A stretch of 64,000 nt of DNA from Arcticibacter tournemirensis (GTDB lineage Bacteria; Bacteroidota; Bacteroidia; Sphingobacteriales; Sphingobacteriaceae), in the NCBI RefSeq assembly GCF_006716645.1, contig NZ_VFPL01000001.1, positions 186,001 through 250,000 of the forward strand, read 5' to 3'. Within the stretch, counting starts at the first letter, position 1. Each line of letters begins with the position of its first letter. The notes under the pieces are model-generated. The model saw only the letters and a program-made list of their open reading frames with translations, ran no database searches and was not told the DNA's origin. The position numbers and the translations under genes are program-made. Positions 1-9,265 of this stretch are shown in pieces.

Positions 1-1
1 G

Positions 2-421
2 GCAGTTGCTATCGACATTGGCGATGCAAACGACCTTCACCCTTTAAACAAGAAAGAGGTTGGAAACCGGCTCGCCCTTATCGCGCAAAAAGTGGCTTAC
101 CGCGACCTGAAAGCCGTGTATCCGGTGCCCCAATACGAATCTGCCACTTTCAATGGGAGCAAGGTTATTATCTCTTTCAAACATACAGGCAGCGGTTTGA
201 CAGCAAAAAACGGGGCGCTGAAGCACTTTGCTATAGCCGGCGAAGATCGTAAATTCCGTTGGGCCGAAGCAGAGATCAAAAATGGAAAGGTAGTAGTTTG
301 GAGTAAAGACATTGCAAAACCAGTAGCCGTAAGATATGCATGGGCCGACAACCCCGCCGGTTGTAACCTGTATACTAAAGAGGGTTTACCGGCAGCACCT
401 TTCAGAACAGACAAATGGTGA
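2..421 (+). CDS. Sialate O-acetylesterase, C-terminal part (5' end outside window)
   Basis: The reading frame is already open at base 2 and runs to a TGA at 419-421, so only about 139 C-terminal residues are present. The piece contains a DIGDANDLHP segment, which in the SGNH/GDSL sialate O-acetylesterase family carries the catalytic Asp and His near the C-terminus. After it comes the usual beta-rich tail ending in an APFRTDKW-like sequence. Family members remove acetyl groups from sialic acids or other sugars and are normally exported. The signal peptide and the catalytic serine would lie upstream of the window. The assignment rests on these C-terminal signatures only. Confidence 0.8.
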   Translation, partial: AVAIDIGDANDLHPLNKKEVGNRLALIAQKVAYRDLKAVYPVPQYESATFNGSKVIISFKHTGSGLTAKNGALKHFAIAGEDRKFRWAEAEIKNGKVVVWSKDIAKPVAVRYAWADNPAGCNLYTKEGLPAAPFRTDKW

Positions 422-483
422 GCTCAATCACATCTTTTTAAACAGCATTTTCGTAGTTTTGAAGCTTCAATATTTTAGCTTTT

Positions 484-1659
484 ATGCAGAAAAAGATCAT
501 GCTTTTGGGCTCTGGAGAGCTGGGTAAAGAATTCGTAATAGCAGCCCAAAGGCTCGGCCAACACATCATAGCAGTAGATTCTTACGACGATGCCCCTGCA
601 CAACAGGTGGCCGACGAAAGGGAGGTGATCAATATGCTGGATGGCGCCGAACTGGATCGCATCGTAGCTAAGCACAAACCCGACATCATTGTGCCCGAGA
701 TAGAGGCCATAAGAACGGAGCGTTTTTATGATTACGAAAAACAGGGCATCCGCGTCGTACCAAGTGCTAAAGCAGCCAATTTTACAATGAACCGGAAGGC
801 CATCAGGGATCTCGCAGCAAAAGAGCTCGGCCTGCGTACAGCCGACTATCGCTACGCAAACAACCTCGAAGAGCTTCAGGCAGCAGTAAAAGCCGTAGGC
901 ATGCCTTGCGTGGTAAAGCCACTTATGTCTTCTTCCGGCAAGGGACAGTCGGTAATCAGGAATGAAGCCGACATTGAAAAAGCATGGGAGTATGCACAAC
1001 ATGGCAAGCGCGGCGACCAGACCGAAGTAATCGCAGAGGCTTTTGTGAAGTTCAACTCTGAGATAACCTTACTTACAGTAACCCAGGATAGCGGTATTAC
1101 CCTATTTTGCCTGCCTATAGGCCACCGGCAGGAGAATGGCGACTACAGGGAAAGCTGGCAACCCGCAGCTATAAGTCCCGAACATTTAACGGAGGCGCAG
1201 GATATGGCCGCCAAAGTAACCCGCGCACTTACGGGAGCAGGTATTTGGGGCGTTGAATTCTTCCTCGCCGATGAAGGAGTATATTTCTCAGAACTGTCGC
1301 CAAGGCCGCACGATACCGGCATGGTAACCCTGGCAGGCACACAAAACCTGTCGGAATTTGAACTGCATGCCCGTGCCGTATTAGGCTTGCCGATTGCTGA
1401 AATAACACACGAGCGAAATGGCGCAAGCGCCGTAATTCTGGCCGATACCGAAGGCAGCGAGCCGGTGTTTACCGGCGTGGAACAAGTGTTGGCGCAACCA
1501 AAAGCCGACATCCGCCTGTTCGGCAAACCTATAGCCAGGCCTCAACGCCGTATGGGGGTGGTGCTTACTTATGATGGCACCGGCACCAATGTAGATTCAA
1601 TAAAAGATCGTGCAGCAGAACTCGCACAACTGGTAAAGGTAGTAACCCAGGTTCATTAA
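484..1659 (+). CDS. purT: Formate-dependent phosphoribosylglycinamide formyltransferase (PurT, GAR transformylase 2)
   Basis: This 391-aa protein has the usual PurT length and architecture. An N-terminal nucleotide-binding fold starts at [14 protein letters not shown], a central ATP-grasp domain contains [16 protein letters not shown] around residues 140-155, and the metal-binding stretch [24 protein letters not shown] lies around residues 256-280. PurT uses ATP and formate to formylate GAR in the third step of purine synthesis, in the cytosol. It stands alone between an esterase and convergent secreted-protein genes, so no purine operon is seen. It is one of the most certain calls in the window. 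Confidence 0.96.
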   Translation: MQKKIMLLGSGELGKEFVIAAQRLGQHIIAVDSYDDAPAQQVADEREVINMLDGAELDRIVAKHKPDIIVPEIEAIRTERFYDYEKQGIRVVPSAKAANFTMNRKAIRDLAAKELGLRTADYRYANNLEELQAAVKAVGMPCVVKPLMSSSGKGQSVIRNEADIEKAWEYAQHGKRGDQTEVIAEAFVKFNSEITLLTVTQDSGITLFCLPIGHRQENGDYRESWQPAAISPEHLTEAQDMAAKVTRALTGAGIWGVEFFLADEGVYFSELSPRPHDTGMVTLAGTQNLSEFELHARAVLGLPIAEITHERNGASAVILADTEGSEPVFTGVEQVLAQPKADIRLFGKPIARPQRRMGVVLTYDGTGTNVDSIKDRAAELAQLVKVVTQVH

Positions 1660-1663
1660 GTTT

Positions 1664-2374
1664 CTATTTTCCGCCATTCATGCTTGGGAACAGGGAAGTG
1701 GAAATCAAAATCTGCAGCGCCTGTTCCTTTGAAAATCCAACTTCAATGAGTGCATCGTAGTAATCTTTGTTTATTTGAGCCAGTTCCTTTAATTTTTTTG
1801 GCTGTTTCAAATAGTTCAGGTAAGAATCAATCGTGGCTTTATACATCTCCGCAAATCCCCTTACCATATCACCAGGAGGAGGGGGCGGAGTTAGAACAAC
1901 CTCCGTCTCTATTCTTCTTTCTGTGAAGTGCGGTTTTTGGCTATCAGAAGTTCTTTTTTTATTCAAATTTACCCCGTAAAAGTTGAAATCATATTGTCCA
2001 CCCGACTCAACTTCTATTAGGTCAAATTCCTTTACCTTTTTTGGAAGGGGCTCAAAATAAACCTTGAAAGCATGCTTCTGCTCCCCGGGAGCAAAATTAT
2101 ACTGACCGGGAACCAGCGGTATATCCTCAGATTTAACATAATTTAACTTCTTGCCGGTATTCGTTCTGATGAAAATAGCAGGGTCGAGCCTTATCCATCC
2201 ATTGTTGTTTAAATGTTCGAAGCTTACAATCGTATTTTGCTTGGTCACTTCAACTTTGGTTATAAAGCAAATTCGGTCCCCAACGCTCTCCACGTAAGGG
2301 TCAACGTATGTTTGAGCAAAGCCGAAGCTGCAAAGAATGGAGATTAGAGAGGTTAAAATAAGTTTAGCTTTCAT
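1664..2374 (-). CDS. Secreted protein of unknown function (236 aa)
   Basis: I do not recognise the family. The protein starts with a clear Sec signal peptide (MKAKLILTSLISILCSFGFAQ, cleavage after FAQ), so it is exported. The mature part begins with a beta-rich region (about residues 25-150), carries a proline run (TPPPPPGD) near residue 165, and ends in an alpha-helical tail. It converges on purT with only 4 nt between the stops and lies downstream of a lipoprotein gene on the same strand with a 42-bp gap, so the two may be co-transcribed. No catalytic motif is visible. Confidence 0.7.
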   Translation of the reverse strand: MKAKLILTSLISILCSFGFAQTYVDPYVESVGDRICFITKVEVTKQNTIVSFEHLNNNGWIRLDPAIFIRTNTGKKLNYVKSEDIPLVPGQYNFAPGEQKHAFKVYFEPLPKKVKEFDLIEVESGGQYDFNFYGVNLNKKRTSDSQKPHFTERRIETEVVLTPPPPPGDMVRGFAEMYKATIDSYLNYLKQPKKLKELAQINKDYYDALIEVGFSKEQALQILISTSLFPSMNGGK

Positions 2375-2416
2375 TGTTCTTCTTTTAATATTATGACTTC
2401 ATGATATAAGATCCTG

Positions 2417-3154
2417 CTACTCCTCTTTGCTTACCACAACGTTTACTACGGTTTGCCAGTTCTGTATAACCTGATCGTAAAATGGCTCATCAGCCGATCC
2501 CCCCTTCCAAATAACATAGGTCTTCTTATGATCTGGCCAGGTATAGCTCCTCGCTGTTTGCAGTGCAGCTGTTGTGATTCCTGTTAACACTCTTGTCAGG
2601 TCAAAATTAAAAATCACGTTATATTTACCTGACGGATCTATTGCGATTTCTGTAACAGTGAGATTCGCTTCAAACGGATAAGAACTTCCCACCATAATGC
2701 TATCCTTCCCTCCTTCAGTATTTGTAAATGTACCTTTAAAGTCAAAAGCCATTTCCGACCTCGGCGACTTCTTAAAAAACATTTTGATCTTTACATCTCT
2801 ATAAGAACCCGCAGGCAATTTGATTATACCAGCTAACGCATCTGCACTAAAAATGTCCAGTTTCTTTTCTATTGTAATTGTGGTATCAAGCAAACTATTG
2901 CTCTTCCCGGAAAAAGCAATTTTTTCTACGTAAACAGATGCGGAAGACCAGCCAACAGATACCTGACCTCCAACGGTATCAGATTTAACCGAGGCCGTTT
3001 TGCTATGTGAACCAAAAGCTTTTGCAAAATAGGAGACATCGCCATACCCCGAAGTTATCTTTTCAGAGGGATTATCTTTTTTGCAGGATATAATTGCGGA
3101 TGTTGCCAGAAGTGCGCCAAGGCAACATATCAATAATAACGATTTAGGTCGCAT
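2417..3154 (-). CDS. Probable lipoprotein of unknown function (245 aa)
   Basis: The N-terminus has a positively charged start, a hydrophobic core and a lipobox-like ATSAIISC followed by KKD, which suggests a lipoprotein anchored through that cysteine. The rest is beta-rich with many alternating hydrophobic strands, as in DUF4382-like surface lipoproteins of Bacteroidota, but I cannot prove that family by eye. It lies 42 bp upstream of another exported protein gene on the same strand, so the two may form an operon. Function unknown. Confidence 0.65.
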   Translation of the reverse strand: MRPKSLLLICCLGALLATSAIISCKKDNPSEKITSGYGDVSYFAKAFGSHSKTASVKSDTVGGQVSVGWSSASVYVEKIAFSGKSNSLLDTTITIEKKLDIFSADALAGIIKLPAGSYRDVKIKMFFKKSPRSEMAFDFKGTFTNTEGGKDSIMVGSSYPFEANLTVTEIAIDPSGKYNVIFNFDLTRVLTGITTAALQTARSYTWPDHKKTYVIWKGGSADEPFYDQVIQNWQTVVNVVVSKEE

Positions 3155-3301
3155 ATGATTTAGCTTGTGGGTTTAAATTTCAGTATAAATATACGAAAAC
3201 TTTCAAGCTGCAACATTATTTTTATAATCGATATGGAACAGGTTTTAACCGCCAATCCTATCCCATATCTGTCAGAAATAAGATCTCCCGCCATTATCTC
3301 A

Positions 3302-3625
3302 TTATCCGGTTATTTTCAGCGACCGGACCAACCCGTCAATGAATTCGAAATGATAATTCAGAACAATCGGACTTCCTTCAAAATCGCCAGAAATATCCGC
3401 CGTTAAAATGCTTTCTGGACCTTTCTCTACAAAGCTGATTGGCTTCATTACACTCTTATACTTCTCATTAGCGTTAGATATCCAAAGCTTGATCTCTGCT
3501 CTTCCTGTGTACGTCTGGCCCTCATCAAACACTACGGCATCTTCGGTAAAACAATTTGTATAAGCAACGCTATCATAATTGTCCTGTGCCTTAACTAAAT
3601 CTGCTACTACTTTTGGTAAATTCAT
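3302..3625 (-). CDS. SnoaL/NTF2-like family protein
   Basis: This small protein (107 aa) matches the cone-shaped NTF2/SnoaL fold in pattern. An N-terminal helix (LPKVVADLVKAQDNYDSVAYTNCFTEDAVVFDEG) leads to the characteristic drop into 'D-A-V-V-F-D', then TYTGRAEIKLWI, then alternating strands ending in NYHFEFIDGLVRSLKITG. Proteins of this shape are small ligand binders or isomerase-like enzymes in the cytosol. It is followed by an SDR oxidoreductase gene on the same strand, so it may be an accessory protein of the same pathway. The substrate is unknown. Confidence 0.7.
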   Translation of the reverse strand: MNLPKVVADLVKAQDNYDSVAYTNCFTEDAVVFDEGQTYTGRAEIKLWISNANEKYKSVMKPISFVEKGPESILTADISGDFEGSPIVLNYHFEFIDGLVRSLKITG

Positions 3626-3673
3626 ATTCTTCTTTTTTGTTTAATGATACATACTCTTCTTTTATTGCGAATC

Positions 3674-4468
3674 TTAAATTGTTGGGATAGTGCCGCCGTC
3701 GATTACATATTCCGCACCGGTCAGATAATTTGCCCTTGGCGAGACCAAAAATCCAACTAATTCGGCCACCTCTTCAGGTTGTGCAGGCCTGCCATACGGA
3801 ATTCCTCCTAAGCCGTCCATCACGCTTTTTGTAGCCTCTTCAACGGTTACGTTTGAGCTTTGCGCAATGCGCTCCATCATTCTGGTGGAAGATGCAGTCA
3901 TAATCCAACCTGGCGAAACCGTTAAAACCCTTACACCTTTTGGTGAAACTTCATTTGACAGACCTTTACTGTAATTGATCAAACCGGCTTTAGCAGCTGC
4001 ATACGGCAAAGTAGAATCGTACAATGGCAATTTTCCCTGAATAGAAGCTATGTGAATGATAACGCCCTGGCCCCGTTCAAGCATTTGCGGCAGGAACTGT
4101 CTGTCTAAACGTACAGGAGCAAGTAAATTGGATTGAATAGTCATTTCCCAATCTTCATCGCTCAAAACCGCAAAACCACCACCCTGCGTTTCAGAACCGC
4201 CTAAGTTATTTACCAAAATATCCAGCCTTCCATATTTTGCTAAAGCCCCACCGGCCACTTTTTTTGCTCCGCTAGGCTTACTCAAATCAGCCGGAATAAA
4301 ATGCATAGCTTCATTAAGCTCGTCGGGGGCATTTCTTGCCGTAATGATCACCGTTGCGCCTGCCGCCAATAATCTTTGGGCAATAGCTCTGCCTGCACCT
4401 TTTGTGCCTCCTGTTACTAAAGCTATTTTCCCTGATAGCTCATCGCTGTAATTAAATTCCTTATTCAT
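3674..4468 (-). CDS. SDR family NAD(P)-dependent oxidoreductase
   Basis: This is a classical short-chain dehydrogenase/reductase. The dinucleotide-binding motif TGGTKGAG lies near the N-terminus, NNLGG around residue 85, and a catalytic Ser with YAAAKAGL (Y-x-x-x-K) near residues 145-160. The tail LTGAEYVIDGGTIPT is typical of the family. I chose the ATG at 4468; an in-frame ATG at 4489 would add seven residues that do not look like a family N-terminus. It is divergent from an HxlR regulator gene (start 4594), the usual layout for a regulator and its target. The substrate cannot be told from sequence. Confidence 0.88.
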   Translation of the reverse strand: MNKEFNYSDELSGKIALVTGGTKGAGRAIAQRLLAAGATVIITARNAPDELNEAMHFIPADLSKPSGAKKVAGGALAKYGRLDILVNNLGGSETQGGGFAVLSDEDWEMTIQSNLLAPVRLDRQFLPQMLERGQGVIIHIASIQGKLPLYDSTLPYAAAKAGLINYSKGLSNEVSPKGVRVLTVSPGWIMTASSTRMMERIAQSSNVTVEEATKSVMDGLGGIPYGRPAQPEEVAELVGFLVSPRANYLTGAEYVIDGGTIPTI

Positions 4469-4581
4469 TTTACAATTTCCTCTGAGCAAATTTCAGTGGT
4501 ATATTCACTTCAAACAAGTACGGAAAATCGAATTGCATAGGGATAAATTCTTCCCCTATTGCACATTCTGAACAATGGGAA

Positions 4582-4589
4582 TACCTTTG
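4582..4589 (+). promoter_or_regulatory. Bacteroidota-type -7 box for the HxlR gene
   Basis: TACCTTTG fits the Bacteroidota -7 consensus TAnnTTTG. The annotated ATG of the HxlR gene begins only five bases later (4594), so transcription from this box would start at or inside the start codon. The mRNA would be leaderless or the real start lies further in. Confidence 0.45.
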
Positions 4590-4593
4590 CAAT

Positions 4594-4971
4594 ATGTATG
4601 AAAGAAAGATTCCGTTAAGCTTAAATTGCGGTCTTGATCTGATCGGTGAGGTACTTTACGGCAAATGGAAAATCCGCTTGCTGTGGTTTATTAATGAGGG
4701 CCATAAACGTCCAAGTGAGCTGCAGCGCAAAATCCCCGACGCTTCACGCAGAGTATTGAACATACAACTAAAAGAATTGGAAGGACACGAATTGGTCGTC
4801 AAAAAGATTTATCCCGTTGTTCCACCAAAAGTAGAATATACCCTTACCGAATTTGGCAAAACGCTAATTCCCGTGATTGCCGCACTCGGACAATGGGGCG
4901 ATGAGAACGAAGAACGTTTAAGGAATGTAATTTTAAATTGCCAGCAAAATCCGGAAAGCCCCATAATTTAG
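4594..4971 (+). CDS. HxlR family winged-helix transcriptional regulator
   Basis: The 125-aa protein has the HxlR pattern: an early cysteine (LNCGLDLI), then GKWKIRLLWFINEGHKRPSELQRKIPDASRRVLNIQLKELE, which is the winged helix with its recognition helix, then the wing with Y-x-LTEFGKTL. HxlR regulators sense small electrophiles or oxidants, often through the N-terminal Cys, and commonly control the divergent gene. Here that gene is an SDR oxidoreductase ending at 3674, so control of it is a reasonable inference. Confidence 0.9.
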   Translation: MYERKIPLSLNCGLDLIGEVLYGKWKIRLLWFINEGHKRPSELQRKIPDASRRVLNIQLKELEGHELVVKKIYPVVPPKVEYTLTEFGKTLIPVIAALGQWGDENEERLRNVILNCQQNPESPII

Positions 4972-5350
4972 CTGAATTAATGACAACATGCCCGCCGAGA
5001 CGTCGCGTAGCTGACCGGTTTCCGCATTAAGCGCCGGCGTAGGTTTTGCCGTACACGAACGGGTGGAAAGTGTACCGCCCCTTACAGCCACTACGACAAG
5101 CTGACTACCCGTCATCTTCGCTTCGGCGGACATGCGTCAAATATTTTAAAATTCGATCTTCAAAAAACTAATAAACTGCCACTTGAACTTTGTAAAATCA
5201 AAAACCAGGCCAATAGCAAGCCCGCAAATCAACCTAAATAGCTTTCCTGACACCAATCAATAGGAGGTAACATTGCCCTCGCGTCAAAGGAGTATTACTA
5301 ATGCCCATAATATGGGCAATAACATTACCTTTATTTTCAGACATTTGACC
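4972..5350. other. Gene-free stretch with a GC-rich patch
   Basis: Between the HxlR and GNAT genes, 379 bases carry no convincing gene. The first half (about 4985-5140) is much richer in G+C than the AT-rich DNA around it and includes CGCCGGCG-like runs. It has open frames on the minus strand but no recognisable protein. It may be a relic of inserted DNA. The second half is plain AT-rich sequence. Confidence 0.4.
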
Positions 5351-5815
5351 ATGATTTTCAGAGAAGCAACAGTAGACGACATTAAACAAATACAGATTGT
5401 AAGGAATTCAGTCAAAGAAAACGCATTGTCTGATCCCAATTTAGTAACTGATCAAGACTGCAACGTCTTTATGTTCCAAAGAGGCAAAGGCTGGGTATGC
5501 GAAATTGACAATACAGTTGTGGGGTTCGCAATTGCCGATCTGGTTAACAACAATATCTGGGCATTATTCCTCCATCCAAATCATGAGCACAAGGGCATCG
5601 GAAGAAAACTCCATGATATGATGCTCGACTGGTATTTCTCAAAGCAGGACAACGTTTGGCTCGGCACAGCTCCCGGCACAAGAGCAGAATTATTCTATCA
5701 AAAATCAGGCTGGCGCAAAGCTGGTATGTATGGCAAGGAAACCAAATTTGAAATGACGGCAGAAGAATGGAAATCTATTAAGCAAACCCGCAAAACGATG
5801 ATATTGGGTATCTAA
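5351..5815 (+). CDS. GNAT family N-acetyltransferase
   Basis: From the ATG at 5351 the protein has 154 residues and starts with the family-typical MIFREATVDDIKQIQIVRNSV. Motif A of the acetyl-CoA binding site is visible as ALFLHPNHEHKGIGRKLHDMML (the Q/R-x-x-G-x-G/A type loop), followed by a strand and a Y-x-K-x-G-W motif (FYQKSGWRKAG). An in-frame ATG at 5273 would add 26 residues with no family match, so I rejected it. GNAT enzymes transfer acetyl from acetyl-CoA to an amine; the substrate is unknown. Confidence 0.88.
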   Translation: MIFREATVDDIKQIQIVRNSVKENALSDPNLVTDQDCNVFMFQRGKGWVCEIDNTVVGFAIADLVNNNIWALFLHPNHEHKGIGRKLHDMMLDWYFSKQDNVWLGTAPGTRAELFYQKSGWRKAGMYGKETKFEMTAEEWKSIKQTRKTMILGI

Positions 5816-5833
5816 CTATTTTAATTTATTTTT

Positions 5834-6895
5834 ATGCCAAATAATCAACTCATGCTCAAAAATACATTCACCCTGGCCTTCTTTGCACTGTTTTGTTTTG
5901 CAGCAACAGCACAGCCAACTTCAACCAATACCACTACAGCGGGACAGACGTCCCAGCGCAGACGCGTCGGACCTCACCCTTACACCATAACTATTTTAAA
6001 TAAAACAAAGGTTAAACTAGACACGGTGAAAGTAGATGCGGCATTCCAGGCAACCTATCCGGCTTTTGCAGTAGCGGATGGTTATCGCACCAAAAGGGAG
6101 GTAACCATGCGGGTTATTGATACGGCAAAAAAGTTCACGATAAGCGCCAAACCCGGTGAAATCGTAGTAAACAGCCGGTGGATTAAGAAGAAAGATAACA
6201 TCAACAGATTCCAGGCTCACCTGCAGGAAGCGCTTCATAAAAACTGGACGTCAGTTGATACGGTTAAACAGGGTGATTATCAATTGGTATTTATAAACAA
6301 AAACTCAAACTTCAACCCCGTAATTCAGAAGGAACTCATTGAAACCTATTTCAAGGTTTTCCCCGTACTTGTCAGTACGTTTAATGATAAAACCACCCAT
6401 GAGGTTATATTTGTGACCGACACTGCATATAAAGGGGTCGCCGAAGCCAGCGGAAACCGTATTTTATTCAGCACTACTTATATGAATGCGCATCCAACGG
6501 ATATTGATATTGTCACACACGAAGGGATGCACCTTGTGCAAGGTTACGGTTACGGATCAGGACCAGTTTGGTTAACCGAGGGAATAGCTGATTTTATACG
6601 TTATAAATATGGCGTTGATAATATTGGCTCCAAATGGTCACTACCAGCATTTACAGCGCAGCACAACGAGAAAAAATACGAGAACAGCTACCGCATAACC
6701 GCACGCTTTTTTGAATGGATTGATCAAAAAGTTAAACCGGGAATGATCATACAATTAGATAAAGAATTGAGAAACCACACCTACAATCAGGATACGTGGG
6801 TAAGGTTATCAGGAAAAACAATTGACGAGCTTTGGGACGACTATGCGAAAAACCCTGAATTAACGCTTAAATACAGCGGGAAGGAGAGAATCTGA
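5834..6895 (+). CDS. Secreted basic secretory protein (BSP)-like metallopeptidase
   Basis: The protein (353 aa from 5834, or 347 from the in-frame ATG at 5852) has a signal peptide ending in AATAQ. Its key motif is an HExxH zinc site at residues 229-233 (THEGMH), followed by a glycine-rich stretch and WLTEGIADFIRYKYG. This is the pattern of the plant basic secretory protein / BSP peptidase family, which Bacteroidota also export. It probably acts outside the cytoplasm as a metalloprotease. About 200 N-terminal residues before the catalytic domain are beta-rich and unassigned. It follows the GNAT gene by 18 bp. Confidence 0.82.
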   Translation: MPNNQLMLKNTFTLAFFALFCFAATAQPTSTNTTTAGQTSQRRRVGPHPYTITILNKTKVKLDTVKVDAAFQATYPAFAVADGYRTKREVTMRVIDTAKKFTISAKPGEIVVNSRWIKKKDNINRFQAHLQEALHKNWTSVDTVKQGDYQLVFINKNSNFNPVIQKELIETYFKVFPVLVSTFNDKTTHEVIFVTDTAYKGVAEASGNRILFSTTYMNAHPTDIDIVTHEGMHLVQGYGYGSGPVWLTEGIADFIRYKYGVDNIGSKWSLPAFTAQHNEKKYENSYRITARFFEWIDQKVKPGMIIQLDKELRNHTYNQDTWVRLSGKTIDELWDDYAKNPELTLKYSGKERI

Positions 6896-6983
6896 TTTAC
6901 ATCAGTAGATGTTTAAGCCTTGCTTAACCAGAAAACAAGCCAGTATACCGTCTTCATCAGTTTCAAATTCAGGAGCAGGCGAG

Positions 6984-7952
6984 TCATCTATTGTACTTGC
7001 TCTTGTATTCCAACGGACTGATACCGGTTACTTTTCTGAATACTTCCCGGAAAGCCTTAACATCAGAATAACCTACCTCGTACATCACTTCATTAACTGT
7101 TTTACGATTGTTTTCAAACGCCCGTTTTGCCCACTCTACCCTTGCCCTCTGCAAATATTCGAGAGGGGTATTGCCTGTGGCTTTAATAAATCTTCTGTCA
7201 AAGTTACGTCTGCCAACAGCAAACCTGGCGGATAAATGCTCAATCGCTATTTTCTCATGAAGGTTGCTTTCAATATATGACTGCGCTTCTTTTACCATGT
7301 CGTCATCGTGCTGTTTCTGACCCTTAAAGATTATAAATTCCTGCTGGCTCTGCCTCCCTATTTCAATTTGAAACACTTTGGAACAGTAAATGGCAGTCTG
7401 CCTGTCAAAATATTTTTCTACAAGGTAAATGAGCAAGTTCAGAAAAGAATACGCGCCGCCATTTGTATAGATTCCCTTTTCGTCGGTAATTAACTTGTCT
7501 GGCTGCAAATTCACTTTAGGAAACTCCATCCTGAAATTATCTGCAGCAATCCAATGTGTAGAACAGCTCTTACCGTCTAATAAACCTGCCGATGCCAGAA
7601 GATATGCGCCTGTACACACACTGGCTATCTCGGCTCCATTTCTATATTGCTGGGCAATCCAGGTAATCAGATCCTGGTTTTCCTGGATCGCCCTTTTATA
7701 ATTATGGTTTAACGACGGTATAATCACAAAATCTGTTTTTTCTAAAGCCGAAATATTGGTATGAGGTTTTACTGCAAAAAGGCCTTCATAAAACTCCACT
7801 TTTTCGCAGCTTCCAGCCAGTTCCACCTTAAATACCGGCGGTCTGTTACCGGCCTTCCAAAATTCATTTGCCCGGGTTAATATCTTATAAGCGCCCACAA
7901 TACTGCTGAGGTTATTCTCGCCATTGGGCACCAATATAGTAAGGTGTTTCAT
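6984..7952 (-). CDS. GlxA-type transcriptional regulator (DJ-1/PfpI domain plus AraC HTH)
   Basis: Residues about 1-180 form a DJ-1/PfpI-like amidotransferase fold (LTILVPNGENN, then IASVCTGAYLLASAGLLDGKSCSTHW with the nucleophile-elbow Cys). Residues about 215-320 are an AraC-type double helix-turn-helix, including ARRFAVGRRNFDRRF-like and VNEVMYEVGYSDVKAFREVFRK segments. This combination defines GlxA-like regulators. The gene is divergent from a double SRPBCC protein gene, which it may control. The ligand is not known. Confidence 0.9.
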   Translation of the reverse strand: MKHLTILVPNGENNLSSIVGAYKILTRANEFWKAGNRPPVFKVELAGSCEKVEFYEGLFAVKPHTNISALEKTDFVIIPSLNHNYKRAIQENQDLITWIAQQYRNGAEIASVCTGAYLLASAGLLDGKSCSTHWIAADNFRMEFPKVNLQPDKLITDEKGIYTNGGAYSFLNLLIYLVEKYFDRQTAIYCSKVFQIEIGRQSQQEFIIFKGQKQHDDDMVKEAQSYIESNLHEKIAIEHLSARFAVGRRNFDRRFIKATGNTPLEYLQRARVEWAKRAFENNRKTVNEVMYEVGYSDVKAFREVFRKVTGISPLEYKSKYNR

Positions 7953-8043
7953 GTCATTTTTTTCTAAAGGTACATAAACAACCTGTCCAAATCAACCCGT
8001 CATAATGTCCATTTTGCACCCCTATAGCCAGAAATTGAGACGA

Positions 8044-8051
8044 TACCTTTG
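8044..8051 (+). promoter_or_regulatory. Bacteroidota-type -7 box before the SRPBCC gene
   Basis: TACCTTTG matches TAnnTTTG and lies in the divergent gap between the GlxA-type regulator (start 7952) and the SRPBCC gene. Transcription from here would start near 8058, a few bases before an in-frame ATG at 8062 and about 95 nt before the preferred ATG at 8152. Confidence 0.4.
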
Positions 8052-8151
8052 TAATGTGACAATGAAAGTTAATTACCATGATAAAACTTTGTATGTATTG
8101 CTTTTAACCATTTCCAGCCTCGTTTTATTTAACAATAAAAAAAATACACCG

Positions 8152-9066
8152 ATGACAACATTTGATTTTACAACAACCTTATTGGTAGACCAAACGCCCA
8201 CTGAAGTGTTTAATGCTATTAATAGCGTACCCCTGTGGTGGTCCGAAGATTTTAAAGGTCATTCGCAAGCGTTAGAAGATGAGTTTGAAGTGCGTTTTGG
8301 CGATGTACACTATTCTAAACAAAAGTTAGTTGAAGTAGTGCCCGGCAAAAAGATAGTTTGGCTTGTTACAGTGAGCCATTTGAGTTTTCTTAAAAACAAG
8401 ACGGAATGGACAGGAACAAAGATCATCTTTGAAATTGAGCCAGCAGGCAAGAAGACGCAGATACGCTTTACCCATCAGGGACTGTCCCCGCAGGTGGAAT
8501 GTTATAAGGACTGCACAAGCGGCTGGGAACAATTTCTGCACAGTAGCTTAATCCCTTTAATTACCGCCGGAAAAGGTAATCCCAACGTACTCAACAAGGA
8601 AATCAAGGAAAAAACCGCCACGGCTGCGAAAAATTACACTACATCCTTTACGGTAACCAAAAGCGCCAAAGAAGTGTTTGATGCTGTTACAAATGTTCGC
8701 GGATGGTGGTCAGAAGAAATTGAAGGCGATACGAAGAAACTTGATTCCGAATTTAAGTATCACTATAAAGATGTTCACTCATGCACCATGAGAATAGTAG
8801 AGTTTGTACCCGGCAGGAAAGTAGTGTGGCTGGTTACCGCCAACCATTTTAATTTTACCGACGACAAAACCGAATGGATAGGCACAAAAATCAGTTTTGA
8901 AATCACTGAAAAGGATAGCAAAACACAGTTGTGCTTTACGCATATTGGCCTGATTCCAGAATATGAATGTTACGAAATTTGCAGAAATGCATGGACCGAT
9001 TATATCAACACAAGCCTATTCAACCTTATCACTACAGGAAAAGGAAAACCTAACTTAAAAATGTAA
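8152..9066 (+). CDS. Tandem SRPBCC (AHSA1-like) domain protein
   Basis: Two similar SRPBCC/AHSA1 domains sit in one chain. Each begins with a TTSFTV/TTTLLV strand, then a VWWSE-type loop ([26 protein letters not shown]), then a conserved [11 protein letters not shown]-type strand, TEWIGTKI and a C-terminal C-Y-x-x-C-x-x-x-W helix. Such domains bind hydrophobic ligands. I chose the ATG at 8152 because it begins right at the first domain. The upstream in-frame ATG at 8062 would add a 30-residue hydrophobic leader that cytosolic family members lack. The domain doubling suggests a recent internal duplication. Confidence 0.82.
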   Translation: MTTFDFTTTLLVDQTPTEVFNAINSVPLWWSEDFKGHSQALEDEFEVRFGDVHYSKQKLVEVVPGKKIVWLVTVSHLSFLKNKTEWTGTKIIFEIEPAGKKTQIRFTHQGLSPQVECYKDCTSGWEQFLHSSLIPLITAGKGNPNVLNKEIKEKTATAAKNYTTSFTVTKSAKEVFDAVTNVRGWWSEEIEGDTKKLDSEFKYHYKDVHSCTMRIVEFVPGRKVVWLVTANHFNFTDDKTEWIGTKISFEITEKDSKTQLCFTHIGLIPEYECYEICRNAWTDYINTSLFNLITTGKGKPNLKM

Positions 9067-9165
9067 AAGTATCGGTATGGCTGCCAAGGCCCGGCAGCAG
9101 ACATCTTTGATAAATCTTCAGTGTCATTAAGAATCACATCTGGGCAGGCTTCAGAATAAATTATA

Positions 9166-9184
9166 AACCCGGCTATGCCGGGTT
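9166..9184. terminator. Rho-independent terminator
   Basis: AACCCGGC-TAT-GCCGGGTT is a perfect 8-bp stem with a 3-nt loop, followed by TTTT on the plus strand. It ends the SRPBCC transcript and sits before the convergent SDR gene, and could serve both. Confidence 0.75.
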
Positions 9185-9265
9185 TTGCCAGGAGTTCCAC
9201 CTCCTAATTCTTACTTCAGAAAAACAGGAGATGGCAGGGTACTCTGGCAATGCATGGCCGTTTTT

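Noticed and set aside
3167-3406. A 79-codon plus-strand frame between the lipoprotein and the SnoaL-like gene
   Set aside because: It overlaps the end of the SnoaL-like gene in antisense and shows no protein-like conservation pattern.
4933-5133. A 66-codon minus-strand frame in the GC-rich patch
   Set aside because: It overlaps the end of the HxlR gene and resembles no family; more likely an effect of high G+C.
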